From Acidobacteriota bacterium (GTDB taxonomy: Bacteria > Acidobacteriota > Terriglobia > Bryobacterales > Bryobacteraceae), in assembly GCA_947470805.1 (NCBI GenBank), contig CANIVU010000083.1, forward strand, positions 1 to 41,913: DNA of 41,913 nt. Reading direction: 5' to 3'. Shown here piece by piece: positions 1-8,473 of the stretch. A program made the position numbers and the translations under genes. A model generated the notes under the pieces. It saw only the letters and a list, made by a program, of their open reading frames with translations, did not search any database and had not been told where the DNA came from. Position 1 is the first letter of the stretch, and the number at the start of each line of letters is the position of its first letter.

Positions 1-1419
1 GGTGGCTTCGCGCTGTTGGGATTCGTCGACGGAGAGGGTGTTGTGGGCGATTGTTGTTTGATCCCAGGTGGCGTGGGTGGGGGCGGTGTAGGACTGGGTG
101 CCCGGGTCGATAGCGAGGGGGCCGCCGAGTGCGTAGGAGACGAGGCCGAGTTTGTCGTAGTGGCCGTGGCCGCCGCCGTGGGGGCCGAACTTCATCATGA
201 CGGCGTGGTCGTTGGATGGGGCGCGGAGGACGGCGTAGCCGGCCTGTTCGAAGAGGTGGCTTTCGAGCGGGGCGCGTTCGGTGGGGGGGAGTTGGGCGGC
301 GCCGAAGAGGAGGCCGTTGCGACCGCGGGAGCGGCGGCCGAGGACGGTCATTAACGCCGCGTCTTGCGTGCGGTTGTAGGCGTATTCGTAGAGGGCGTCC
401 TGGGAGAAGAGATTGAGGGCGCCGGTGTCGTTGAACATGGGCAGCGAGCCGTCGGCGAAGATGAGGCGGCTGGGGGTTTTGAACAGGGCCGTGAGATTGG
501 GTTCTTCGCGCCAGAGATCGATGCCGTTGCGGGTGGCCATTTCGGCGGTGCGGGCGAGGGCGTCGAGGGCGTAGAAGTGATAGCCCCAGGCGCCTTCGTA
601 CCAGAAGCCGTCGTCGAGGACCGATTTCTGCATTTGGAAGCGGAAGCTTTCGATGGCGGGGGACCAGAGATTGGAATCGTTCAGGGTGAAGCCGGCGGCG
701 GCGAGGGCGGCGTTGTGCCAGCTTTGCCAGTTGGAGGCGCCGGCGTCGTAGGCGCGGATGGTGGCGGCGGAGGGGCGGAGGAGGTTGTCTTCGATAGTGG
801 AACGTTGGTCGGGGGTTAGGGAGTCGCGGATGAGGTCGTAGGCCCAGGCGATGTCGATGAGCCAGATGGCTTCGTCGAGGGTTTGGGCGTAGGCGCGGGC
901 GGCGGGGCGGGTGATTTTGTTGGCGGTGTCGTGGAGGGCGTAGGACTTGTAGCGGGCGGCGTATTGGGTGAGGATCCAGGCGGCTTTTTCGGCGTGTGTG
1001 GGTTGGTTGGTGAGTTGCCAGGCGAGGCCGAGATCGCGGGCGGCGGCGGCGAGGTCGTTGTGGCGATCGGAGAGGATGACCTGGTCGTAGGGCCACCCTG
1101 TGTAGGTCTTGCCGTCGACGGGGCAGCGGTGGGTGGAGGGCGGGCGGAATTCGAGGCGAACGCCCTGGGTGGGGCAGACGTAGTGGTGCCACCACTGGCC
1201 GCCTTCGGCGGGGATTTCGAGCTGGCGAAGGCCGAAGCGGGTGAGGTGGGATTGGGGCCAAGCGTTGGCGGTTTGGAGGATGGAATCGCGGAGGCCGGCG
1301 GCCCAGGGTTGTTGTTTGGCGAGGTCGAGGATGCGGTCGCGGTCAGCGGGGGAGAACAGGAGTGCGGGTTGGGCGCTGACCGCGACGGTGAAGAGAAGAA
1401 TCGAAATGGCGCGCGACAT
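1..1419 (-). CDS. Heparinase II/III-like polysaccharide lyase, secreted (3' end outside window)
   Basis: The frame is open from an ATG at 1419 to the left edge (473 codons, no stop). It starts with a short signal peptide (MSRAISILLFTVAVSAQ). The first ~350 residues look like the alpha/alpha-toroid of alginate-lyase/heparinase-type enzymes, with Trp- and His-rich stretches (QWWHHY, WQSWHNAALAA, YEGAWGYHFYALDAL). They are followed by the start of a heparinase II/III beta-sheet domain, seen as GGGHGHYDKLGL, AIDPGTQSY and AHNTLSVDE, which match the usual GH.H.D.L / DPGT / HNT pattern. The family cleaves uronate-containing polysaccharides by beta-elimination in the periplasm or outside the cell. 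The gene lies 21 bp downstream of a TonB receptor on the same strand, suggesting a shared uptake-and-degradation operon. The substrate cannot be read from the sequence. No clear ribosome binding site precedes the start. Confidence 0.85.
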   Translation of the reverse strand, partial: MSRAISILLFTVAVSAQPALLFSPADRDRILDLAKQQPWAAGLRDSILQTANAWPQSHLTRFGLRQLEIPAEGGQWWHHYVCPTQGVRLEFRPPSTHRCPVDGKTYTGWPYDQVILSDRHNDLAAAARDLGLAWQLTNQPTHAEKAAWILTQYAARYKSYALHDTANKITRPAARAYAQTLDEAIWLIDIAWAYDLIRDSLTPDQRSTIEDNLLRPSAATIRAYDAGASNWQSWHNAALAAAGFTLNDSNLWSPAIESFRFQMQKSVLDDGFWYEGAWGYHFYALDALARTAEMATRNGIDLWREEPNLTALFKTPSRLIFADGSLPMFNDTGALNLFSQDALYEYAYNRTQDAALMTVLGRRSRGRNGLLFGAAQLPPTERAPLESHLFEQAGYAVLRAPSNDHAVMMKFGPHGGGHGHYDKLGLVSYALGGPLAIDPGTQSYTAPTHATWDQTTIAHNTLSVDESQQREAT

Positions 1420-1440
1420 CGGGGGCTACTGCCCATTAGA

Positions 1441-4400
1441 TCAGAAGAAGAGCTTCAGACCGAACTGCATGAGCCGGGGCATTTGCGAGGTTTCCGTCAC
1501 GGTGCCGAAGGCGGTGGAGGACGGGGTGGTATTGGGCGCGGAGAACTGGGAATGGTTGAAGGCGTTCAGGAACTCGGCGCGGAACTGGAGGTAGATGCGT
1601 TCGGTGAAGTGGGTGTTCTTGATGACCGAAAGATCCCAGTTATCGATGCCATCGGAGCGAATGCCGGAGAAGCGGCTGGGCATGTAGCGGATGTTGGAGC
1701 CGAGCTGGCGGGCGGCGTTGCGTTCGAAGCCCGCGTCGGTATTGAACCAGCGGCCGATGGAGCGCTGGCCGCTAGAGAGGGGGATGGCTTTGAGATCGCC
1801 ATTAAAGATGGCGTTGCCGAAGCCGAGCGGAGCGCCGCCCTGGTACTGGTAGATGCCCTGGGCTTGCCAGCCGCCGAAGACTTTGTCGGCCACGCGGTGC
1901 ATGGAGCCGCCGATGAGTTTGCCGCGGCCGATGGGGAGTTCCCAGACACCGCTGGCGACGAAGCGGTGGGTGCGATCCTGATCGCTGACGACGTATTCCG
2001 GGTTGGCGTCGGTTTCGTTGAGGTAGCCGGTGCCCTCCATGAACTTCGACCAGGTGTAGGCGGCCATGAGCGTGTAGCCGCGGGAGAAGCGGCGTTCGAG
2101 ACGGGTCTGGAGCGAGTGGTAGTTGGAGTAGCCGTCGTTATTGGTGACGGAGACGCCGGTGAACTGCGGGAAGGGGCGGAGGAGCTGGCCGCGGCTGGTG
2201 GTGGTGGCGGCGAGACCGGTGCCCGGGAGAGCGGGATAGAAGGGGTTGGAAACGGTGCGGGAGAGCGCGTCGATAGCGGGCTGGTCCCGGGTGAGGGCGG
2301 GGCTGAGGTATTGGCGGGGGGTGGGGTTGATGGAGCGGCCGATCCGGAGGTCACTTGAGCTGGTGCCGACGTAGGCGACTTCGAGCGCCATATCCTTCCA
2401 GACTTCGCGCTGGAGGCTGAACTGCCAGCGGTGGGCGTAGGGGGTGCGGAGGTTGGGATTGAAGTAGCTGACGCCCTGGCCGGCGAAGGTGAGGAGGCCC
2501 TGCGCGGTGCCGGTGGGACGATCGATACCGCCGGGGTAGGGATTGGCGGTGTTGGCAAGGAAGTTGACGCCGTTGTTCAGGCTGGGAACGATTTGGGTGC
2601 GGCGAGAGAAGCCGGACTGATTGACGGTCTGGCGATCGAGATCGTAGAAGCGGCCGAAGCCGCCGCGGAGGGCGGTGCGGCGATCGAGCTGGTAGGCGAA
2701 GCCGAAGCGGGGGGAGAAGTTGTTGCGATCGGCATTCCAGAGACCGCGATTCTCGCCGTTGACGCCAGCGAAGGTGAGGCCGCCGGGGACGCGGAAGTTG
2801 GCGGGATCGATGTCGGCGATGGGCGATTTGGCGTAGTTGGCACGGGCGGCGGCTTCAAGGGGGCTGGCGACTTTGGCGTCAAAGCCGCGGACGGTGCGGT
2901 TGAAACGTTCCGTTGTGGGCAGGCCGAGTTCGTAGCGGAGACCGATGGTGAGGGTTAGTTTGGGGCTGAGCTTCCAATCGTCCTGGAGGTAGAAGCCGTG
3001 GACCATGGCCTGCTGGGCGTAGGTGTCATTGAAGTCGAGGAAGCCGCCGGTGGGGAGGCCGAACATGAACGACGCGAGGGTCTGGCCTTGGGGGGCGGCG
3101 GGGGAGTTGTCGAGCGGGCCGCGGGTCCAATCGGCGGCGTAATCGAAGCGGCCGGAGTTGAGGCCGAGGTTGATGGAGTAGTCGCGATAGAGGCGGGTTT
3201 CGTAACCGTATTTGAGGGAGTGGTTGCGGATGATGTTGTTGACGTTGGCGGCGACGGAGTGGATATCGCGGGAGGCCTTGGAGACGCCAGAGGGGCTCAG
3301 CGGGGCGAAGCCGCCGACGTTGATGTAGGGGAGCGAGACGGCGCTGGGGGAGATGGACTTGACCTGATTGACGTAGGCGTCGGAGAAGCCGAGAGCCTTG
3401 ATGTCGGTGCCCATGCTGCGGGGGTCCTGATTGTCGTAGTACTTGGTGTAGCTATAGCGGGTGTTGAGGAGGAGATTGGGGCGGAAGATGTAGACGTGAT
3501 CGAAGCCGGCGCCGAGATTGCGGCGGAAGTAGAGGGTGCCGTAGGCATCGTTGCCATAGCGGTTTTCGGTGTCGGAACGGCGGCGGTTGGCGTCGCCACG
3601 GAGGAAGAAGCGGTTCTTTTCGCTGATGTTGTGATCGACGCGGTAGACGTGGCTCCAGAAGTCATCGATGTCGGGGACGAGGATGGTGTAGTTGTTCGAG
3701 CCATCGCGGGTGCCGGGGAGGTTGGCGGCGGGCCAGTATTTCTGGACGGAGAGGGCGAGGGGGGCGATGCGGCTTTGGGGGATGATGTTGCCGGGAAGGG
3801 GTTGGCGGGAGAAGCGGCCGTTGGCGGCGGAGGCGATGGTGGCGGGGTCGTAGATCTGGTATTGAGAGCCGGCGGCGAGGAGTTGGGAGAAGTCACCGCG
3901 GCGTTCGGCGTCGGTGGGAACGGTGTCGGTAACTGTCTGGCGGGGGAAGGTATCCTTGATGCCTTCGTAGCCGTACATCCAGAACGACTTGTTGCGGCCA
4001 TCGTAGAGTTTGGGGATGTTTATGGGGCCGCTGGCGCTGCCGCCGAAGCGGTGTTGGCGGATGTTGGCGCGGGGCTGTTTGGAGAGGTTGTTGAAGAAGC
4101 TGTTGGCGTTGAGTACGGGGTTCTGGAAGAACTCGTAGAGCTGGCCGTGGAGCTGGTTGGTGCCGGCTTTGAGGCTGACGTTGACGACGGCGCCGGAGGC
4201 GAAGCCGTTGGCGGCATCGAAGGTGGCGGTTTGGATTTTGAACTCTTCGACGACGCCGGCGGGAGGGATGTAGGCGACGTTGCCGCCGGCACCGGTGGTG
4301 TTGGGCGCGCCGTCGAGGGTGAATTCATTGGTGCCGGTGCGGTTGCCGCTGATGGCGATGGAGGAGGGGGAGGCGTTGTCGAAGGGACGGGACCAGCCGC

Positions 4401-4893
4401 CGGTGGAGAGGTTCATGACGCCGGGGCTCAGGGAGGAGAGCATGATGGGGTTGCCGTCTTTGAGGGGGAGTTCGGAGACGCGGCGTTGGTCGACGACGGT
4501 GCCGAGGGAGGCGGAGGCGGCATCGACGAGAGGGGCGTCGGCATTGACGGAGACGGTTTCGGTGGCGGCGCCGACGGTGAGGGAGATGTTGAGTGTGACG
4601 CGGTCGTTGACCTGGACGCCGATGCCATCGCGGATCCAGTGTTTGAAGCCGGTGGCTTCGACTTCGACGCGGTAGGCGCCGGGGACGAGGAAGGGGATGA
4701 GGAAGTCGCCGGTGGAGTTGGTGGTGACGGAGGTGGAGACGTTGGTGGCGGTGTTGACGGCGCGCACGGAGGCGGCGACGACGACGGCGCCAGAGGGGTC
4801 GTTGACGCGACCTTGGATTTGGCCACGGGAGTCCTGTGAGAAGGAGACGAGGGAAAGCGCGAGAGCGGCGACGAGGAGTTTCGCGATTTGCAT
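1441..4893 (-). CDS. Oar-like TonB-dependent outer-membrane receptor
   Basis: This 1150-residue protein has a signal peptide (MQIAKLLVAALALSLVSFSQ), then a carboxypeptidase-regulatory-like domain at about residues 25-110 (GQIQGRVNDPSGAVV, GVQVNDRVTLNISL). A plug follows (LGTVVDQRRVSELPL, SGNRTGTNEFTLDG), then a long beta-barrel with NANSFFNN, FGGSASGPI, FYLQDDWKLSPKLTLTIGLRYE and NNFSPRFGFAYQLD. It ends in Phe (GLKLFF), the usual outer-membrane signal. Such receptors are abundant in Acidobacteria and are thought to import oligomers using TonB energy. The start at 4893 is preferred over an upstream in-frame start at 4911 because it begins the signal peptide and lies 6 nt after a TATAAT box. 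The next gene downstream is a polysaccharide lyase, which hints at a carbohydrate ligand. Confidence 0.93.
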   Translation of the reverse strand: MQIAKLLVAALALSLVSFSQDSRGQIQGRVNDPSGAVVVAASVRAVNTATNVSTSVTTNSTGDFLIPFLVPGAYRVEVEATGFKHWIRDGIGVQVNDRVTLNISLTVGAATETVSVNADAPLVDAASASLGTVVDQRRVSELPLKDGNPIMLSSLSPGVMNLSTGGWSRPFDNASPSSIAISGNRTGTNEFTLDGAPNTTGAGGNVAYIPPAGVVEEFKIQTATFDAANGFASGAVVNVSLKAGTNQLHGQLYEFFQNPVLNANSFFNNLSKQPRANIRQHRFGGSASGPINIPKLYDGRNKSFWMYGYEGIKDTFPRQTVTDTVPTDAERRGDFSQLLAAGSQYQIYDPATIASAANGRFSRQPLPGNIIPQSRIAPLALSVQKYWPAANLPGTRDGSNNYTILVPDIDDFWSHVYRVDHNISEKNRFFLRGDANRRRSDTENRYGNDAYGTLYFRRNLGAGFDHVYIFRPNLLLNTRYSYTKYYDNQDPRSMGTDIKALGFSDAYVNQVKSISPSAVSLPYINVGGFAPLSPSGVSKASRDIHSVAANVNNIIRNHSLKYGYETRLYRDYSINLGLNSGRFDYAADWTRGPLDNSPAAPQGQTLASFMFGLPTGGFLDFNDTYAQQAMVHGFYLQDDWKLSPKLTLTIGLRYELGLPTTERFNRTVRGFDAKVASPLEAAARANYAKSPIADIDPANFRVPGGLTFAGVNGENRGLWNADRNNFSPRFGFAYQLDRRTALRGGFGRFYDLDRQTVNQSGFSRRTQIVPSLNNGVNFLANTANPYPGGIDRPTGTAQGLLTFAGQGVSYFNPNLRTPYAHRWQFSLQREVWKDMALEVAYVGTSSSDLRIGRSINPTPRQYLSPALTRDQPAIDALSRTVSNPFYPALPGTGLAATTTSRGQLLRPFPQFTGVSVTNNDGYSNYHSLQTRLERRFSRGYTLMAAYTWSKFMEGTGYLNETDANPEYVVSDQDRTHRFVASGVWELPIGRGKLIGGSMHRVADKVFGGWQAQGIYQYQGGAPLGFGNAIFNGDLKAIPLSSGQRSIGRWFNTDAGFERNAARQLGSNIRYMPSRFSGIRSDGIDNWDLSVIKNTHFTERIYLQFRAEFLNAFNHSQFSAPNTTPSSTAFGTVTETSQMPRLMQFGLKLFF

Positions 4894-4899
4894 TGCGGG

Positions 4900-4905
4900 A
4901 TTATA
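4900..4905 (-). promoter_or_regulatory. -10 box of the Oar-like receptor gene
   Basis: Read on the minus strand, a perfect TATAAT is followed by six bases and then the ATG at 4893, so the predicted transcript start is the first base of the start codon. No Shine-Dalgarno sequence is present, consistent with a leaderless mRNA. No good -35 hexamer is visible. Confidence 0.5.
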
Positions 4906-4963
4906 TATCACGCCGGGAGGGGGTTGGTGGGGAAAAACTGAGGAGGAGAGGATTGCTCCGGCA

Positions 4964-4985
4964 AATATTAGGAGACCCTAATATT
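4964..4985. promoter_or_regulatory. Perfect inverted repeat, candidate operator between divergent genes
   Basis: AATATTAGG (4964-4972) and CCTAATATT (4977-4985) are exact reverse complements separated by AGAC. The AT-rich element sits in the 152-bp gap between the receptor gene (minus) and the chemosensory operon (plus). A TAATAT -10-like hexamer for the plus strand lies inside the right arm (4979-4984). It looks like a site for a dimeric regulator. There is no T-run, so a terminator is unlikely. Confidence 0.5.
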
Positions 4986-5045
4986 CTTCGCCAGTCCGTC
5001 GATGTGTTGTTTTTGAGGGCAGAAATGCTTGCCCACGGGAGTATC

Positions 5046-5981
5046 ATGACCGCCGAAGATACCGTGGCTGGCAGCGTGAGTTCGATCACATTGCTCAGCC
5101 GCCACATTCGAGAAACAAAGTCGCTGATCGAGACCGCCGTCGAGGAAGTTTGCGACAGCTTTGATAGTACGGCGAGGTTGTCGCAGCAGAACTTTGAGCG
5201 GACAACACAGTTTCTGGGCCAGGAGCGGGGCGGCGCGGGGCAGGAGGACGGGGCGAACATCGCCGCGTTGATCGGCAGCTCCGAGCGGGTGCTGCATCAT
5301 TTGCTGGACCGGCTGGCGGAGGCGAGCGAGAAGTCGCGCAGTGCGATTCAGCGATTGAAAGAGATCGATGAGCGGATTGTGCGGGTGACGCACATGGTGG
5401 ACCAGATTAACGACATCACGGTTTCCAATCGGATCCTGGCGGTGAATGCGCGCATCCAGGCGGCACAGTTGGGCGAGCAGGGCCGGGGGTTTGGCGTGGT
5501 GGCCGATGAGATCACGATGCAGTCGAAGCGGTCGACGGAGTTTTCGGCTAGCATCGCGACGCTGATCGAGCAGCTGCGGTCCTCGGTTTCGATGTCCTGC
5601 GAGGACCTGGTGGACCTGGCGTCGCACGACCGGGAGGCGATGGCGGAGAGCAAGCAGGAAGTGGTGCGGACGCACGCCGATTTCCGGGTGTTTCTGGACC
5701 GTTCGCAGGGGTTCCTGCGGGAGGCGGCGGCCGACAGCCACCGGGTGACGGGTGAGATTCACGCATCGGTACGCGGGTTGCAATTCCAGGACCGGGCGAG
5801 CCAGCGGCTTGATTTCATTGCCAGCGAGTTGGACCGGGTGGGGACGGAGATGGCCACGGAGTTTCATGTGAAGGCCGGGGATGGGCACGAGGCGATTGGG
5901 GCGATGATGACACGGACCTCCATGCGCGAGCAGCGAGAGCCGGCCGCGTGCGTGAGCGCCGGAGAGGTGGAGCTTTTCTGA
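5046..5981 (+). CDS. Soluble methyl-accepting chemotaxis-like protein with CheZ-like motif
   Basis: This 311-residue protein has no signal peptide or membrane segment and is mostly long helix. The region at about residues 120-160 (INDITVSNRILAVNARIQAA, GEQGRGFGVVADEI) aligns with the hairpin tip of chemoreceptors, but conserved NAAVEAA has become NARIQAA. The C-terminal helix has LQFQDRASQ (residues 245-253), which resembles the FQDLTGQ active motif of the CheY phosphatase CheZ. It is probably a cytoplasmic receptor or adaptor for the CheA encoded downstream, possibly with phosphatase activity (inference). The start at 5046 has GGGAG upstream; an in-frame ATG at 5025 with GAGGG is nearly as good. 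Its TGA overlaps the next ATG. Confidence 0.8.
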   Translation: MTAEDTVAGSVSSITLLSRHIRETKSLIETAVEEVCDSFDSTARLSQQNFERTTQFLGQERGGAGQEDGANIAALIGSSERVLHHLLDRLAEASEKSRSAIQRLKEIDERIVRVTHMVDQINDITVSNRILAVNARIQAAQLGEQGRGFGVVADEITMQSKRSTEFSASIATLIEQLRSSVSMSCEDLVDLASHDREAMAESKQEVVRTHADFRVFLDRSQGFLREAAADSHRVTGEIHASVRGLQFQDRASQRLDFIASELDRVGTEMATEFHVKAGDGHEAIGAMMTRTSMREQREPAACVSAGEVELF

Positions 5982-6349
5982 TGGCACCGAAACGGGCACT
6001 GATTGTCGATGACTCGCGATCCATGCGGCAGATGGTGAGCTTCACACTGAAAGAGGCGGGGTTTGAGGTGTTGGAGGCCGAGCATGGCCAGGACGCGCTG
6101 GACAAGCTGCGCGGGCAGAAGCTGGGGGTCATCGTGACCGACCTGAACATGCCGGTGATGGATGGGATCAACTTCATCCGGAAGGCGCGGGGGACGCCGG
6201 AGGCGCGATTCCTTCCGATTTTGATTTTGACGACCGAGAGCCAGCAGGAAAAAAAGATCGAGGCCAAGGCGGCGGGCGCGACCGGTTGGATCGTAAAACC
6301 GTTCGAGCCGGAGAAGTTGATTCAAACGATTCAGAAGGTGATGGGTTGA
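5981..6349 (+). CDS. cheY: CheY-type single-domain response regulator
   Basis: This 122-residue protein is a lone receiver domain. Visible are the acidic pair D10-D11 (ALIVDD), the phospho-acceptor D54 (VTDLNMPVMDG), the switch threonine region (LTTES, residues 84-86) and K106 (VKPFEP). All catalytic positions are present, so it should accept phosphate from the CheA encoded three genes on. The ATG overlaps the TGA of the preceding receptor-like gene (TGATG), indicating translational coupling. Its output partner is unknown: no flagellar motor genes lie in the window, so it may act on type IV pili, gliding or another function. Confidence 0.95.
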   Translation: MAPKRALIVDDSRSMRQMVSFTLKEAGFEVLEAEHGQDALDKLRGQKLGVIVTDLNMPVMDGINFIRKARGTPEARFLPILILTTESQQEKKIEAKAAGATGWIVKPFEPEKLIQTIQKVMG

Positions 6350-6352
6350 TGT

Positions 6353-6655
6353 ATGGACGCCCAATTCCAAATTCGCGAGGACCTGCTTGACGTAGCGGGT
6401 GAGCTTGATTTGTCTTGCGCCGAGGCGTTTCGCGACGCGCTGGTGGAGTTGTTGGAAAAGGCGGCACATCCGCACGTGGACGTGAGCGGGGTTGAGAGTT
6501 GTGATCTGTCGGGGCTGCAACTGCTGCGCGCGGCGGTGGTGAGCGGCGAGGCGCAGGGGACGCCGGTGGTGGTGACGGGCGGGGATGGGGTGGTGGACGA
6601 GGCGTGCCGGCGGCTGGGGAGTTCGCTCGGCGAGTTGTTGCAAGGAGGCCGCTAG
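6353..6655 (+). CDS. STAS-domain protein of the chemosensory operon
   Basis: This 100-residue protein matches a single STAS domain (anti-sigma-factor-antagonist fold): QIREDLLDVAGELDLSCAEAFRDAL, then VDVSGVESCDLSGLQLL. The DLSG motif keeps the Ser that is phosphorylated in SpoIIAA-like proteins (DSSG there). It is inserted between cheY and cheA, three bases after cheY. STAS proteins in chemosensory clusters are known but poorly understood. It could be a protein-protein switch read by the kinase or the soluble receptor. No anti-sigma kinase gene is present in the window. Confidence 0.88.
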   Translation: MDAQFQIREDLLDVAGELDLSCAEAFRDALVELLEKAAHPHVDVSGVESCDLSGLQLLRAAVVSGEAQGTPVVVTGGDGVVDEACRRLGSSLGELLQGGR

Positions 6656-8461
6656 ATGCCCGCGCCGAATCCTGCCGAGACGTTTCTGGTGGAAGCAGAG
6701 GACCTGCTGACGCAGATTGAAGAGAGTGCGTTGGAGTTGGAGGTGAACCAGCCGGGTGGGGAGTGCGTGCACCGGCTGTTCCGGGCGTTCCACACAATCA
6801 AGGGATCCGGGGCGATGTTCGGGTTCGAGGCGGTGGCCGAGTTTACGCACGGGGTGGAGACAACCCTCGACCGGTATCGCACGGAGAATCTGCCGGTGAC
6901 GGCGGAGCTGGTGGAGACGGTGCTTTCGGCCAAGGATGAGATCAAGCGGCTGCTGGAAGGCAAGCCGGCGGCGAAGGAGTGGGCGATTGGGATCCGGCTG
7001 CATCCGGATGTGCTGAAGAACGGAACGAATCCGCGGCTGCTGCTGGACGAACTGGCGGAACTGGGGGAGTGCCAGGTGCGGGCGCATTGGGACGCGGTGC
7101 CGGCGCTGGCGGCGATCGATGTGCATTCGTGCTACGTGCATTGGGACGCGCGGTTGCGGACAGAGAAGGCGGTGGAGGCGATTCGCGACGTTTTCATTTT
7201 TGTGGAGGACGGGAGCGAGATACGGATCGGCGAGGCGAAGGCGAAAGAAGTGGCCGAGTCCGCGCGGCAGGTGGTGACGGCGAAACCGGCGGCGGCTGAA
7301 TCGACGGTGCGGGTGCCTGCGAGCAAGTTGGACCGACTGGTGAATCTGGTGGGTGAGCTGGTGATGAATCAATCGCGGCTGAGCCAGGCGACGGCGGGCA
7401 TGGGCGCGCCGGAGTTGGCGGCGCCGGTGGAGGAGATTGAACGGCTGGTGGGCGAGTTGCGGGAGACGGTGTTGGGGATCCGGATGATGCCGATCGGGGT
7501 GACGTTCCACCGGTTCAAGCGGCTGGTGCATGATCTGTCGGCGGAGCTGGGCAAAGAGATTGACCTGGTGACGGAGGGGGCGGAGACGGAGTTGGACAAG
7601 ACCGTGTTGGACCAACTGGGGGATCCGCTGGTGCACCTGATCCGGAACAGCGTGGACCACGGCATTGAGAGCGGCGAGCAGCGGCGGGCGGCGGGCAAGG
7701 CTGGACGCGGCACGATCCGGCTGGCGGCGCGGCATATGGGTTCGAACGTCGTGGTGACGATTGAGGACGACGGGCGGGGGCTGAATCCGGAGGCGATCCG
7801 GGGGAAGGCGATCGAACGGGGGCTGATTGGCGCCGAGGCGGCGCTGAGCGAACGGGAGATTTTCCAACTGATCTTCCTGCCCGGGTTCTCGATGGCGAAG
7901 GAGGTGACTTCGGTGTCGGGACGCGGGGTGGGGATGGATGTGGTGAAGCGGCAGGTGGAGGCGCTGCGGGGATCGGTGAACATTGCCAGCACTTTGGGCA
8001 AGGGCACGGTGATTTCGCTAACGCTGCCGCTGACCCTGGCGATTATTGACGGGCTGCTGGTGGAGATCGGCGGCGACCAGTTTATTGCGCCGATGGCGGT
8101 GGTGACGGAAAACGTCGAGTTGCACCGCGGCGACCGCGCGAAGAACAACGGCCGGAATGTGGTGGCCGTGCGCGGTGAGTTGATTCCTTATTTGTATTTG
8201 CGTGAGTTGTTCTCGATCGAAGGAGAGGAGCCGGAGATCGAAAAGATCGTGATTGTTCGCCACGAGGAACAGAGAGTGGGGCTGGTGGTCGACAGGGTAC
8301 TGGGAAGCCATCAGACAGTCATTCAATCGCTCGGTACTTTTTACCGGAACATCGATATGGTTTCCGGGGCGACCATCATGGGCGATGGCCGCGTGGCACT
8401 GATTCTGAACATGGCGGGACTGGTGCAACTGGCCAGCCAGCGCCTTCGAACTGAACATTAA
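6656..8461 (+). CDS. cheA: Chemotaxis histidine kinase CheA
   Basis: This 601-residue protein has the full CheA layout. An HPt domain carries the phospho-accepting H46 (FRAFHTIKGSG). A P2-like regulator-binding domain spans about residues 105-200 (WAIGIRLHPDVL, VFIFVEDGSEI). A dimerisation domain begins near 220 (STVRVPASKLDRLVNLVGEL). The ATPase has N-box HLIRNSVDHGIE, G1 DDGRGLNPEAI and G2 SGRGVGMDVVK. A C-terminal CheW-like domain follows. It autophosphorylates in a receptor-CheW array and passes phosphate to CheY and CheB. The start is supported by AAGGAGG eight bases upstream, and the ATG directly follows the STAS stop codon. Confidence 0.97.
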   Translation: MPAPNPAETFLVEAEDLLTQIEESALELEVNQPGGECVHRLFRAFHTIKGSGAMFGFEAVAEFTHGVETTLDRYRTENLPVTAELVETVLSAKDEIKRLLEGKPAAKEWAIGIRLHPDVLKNGTNPRLLLDELAELGECQVRAHWDAVPALAAIDVHSCYVHWDARLRTEKAVEAIRDVFIFVEDGSEIRIGEAKAKEVAESARQVVTAKPAAAESTVRVPASKLDRLVNLVGELVMNQSRLSQATAGMGAPELAAPVEEIERLVGELRETVLGIRMMPIGVTFHRFKRLVHDLSAELGKEIDLVTEGAETELDKTVLDQLGDPLVHLIRNSVDHGIESGEQRRAAGKAGRGTIRLAARHMGSNVVVTIEDDGRGLNPEAIRGKAIERGLIGAEAALSEREIFQLIFLPGFSMAKEVTSVSGRGVGMDVVKRQVEALRGSVNIASTLGKGTVISLTLPLTLAIIDGLLVEIGGDQFIAPMAVVTENVELHRGDRAKNNGRNVVAVRGELIPYLYLRELFSIEGEEPEIEKIVIVRHEEQRVGLVVDRVLGSHQTVIQSLGTFYRNIDMVSGATIMGDGRVALILNMAGLVQLASQRLRTEH

Positions 8462-8473
8462 CGAGAGGCTCCA

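Noticed and set aside
2998-4839. 613-codon plus-strand frame opposite the Oar-like receptor, and similar long antisense frames opposite acnA and argS
   Set aside because: They are Gly/Val/Asp or Pro/Ser-rich shadows produced by GC-rich codon use; the opposite strand encodes clear family proteins.
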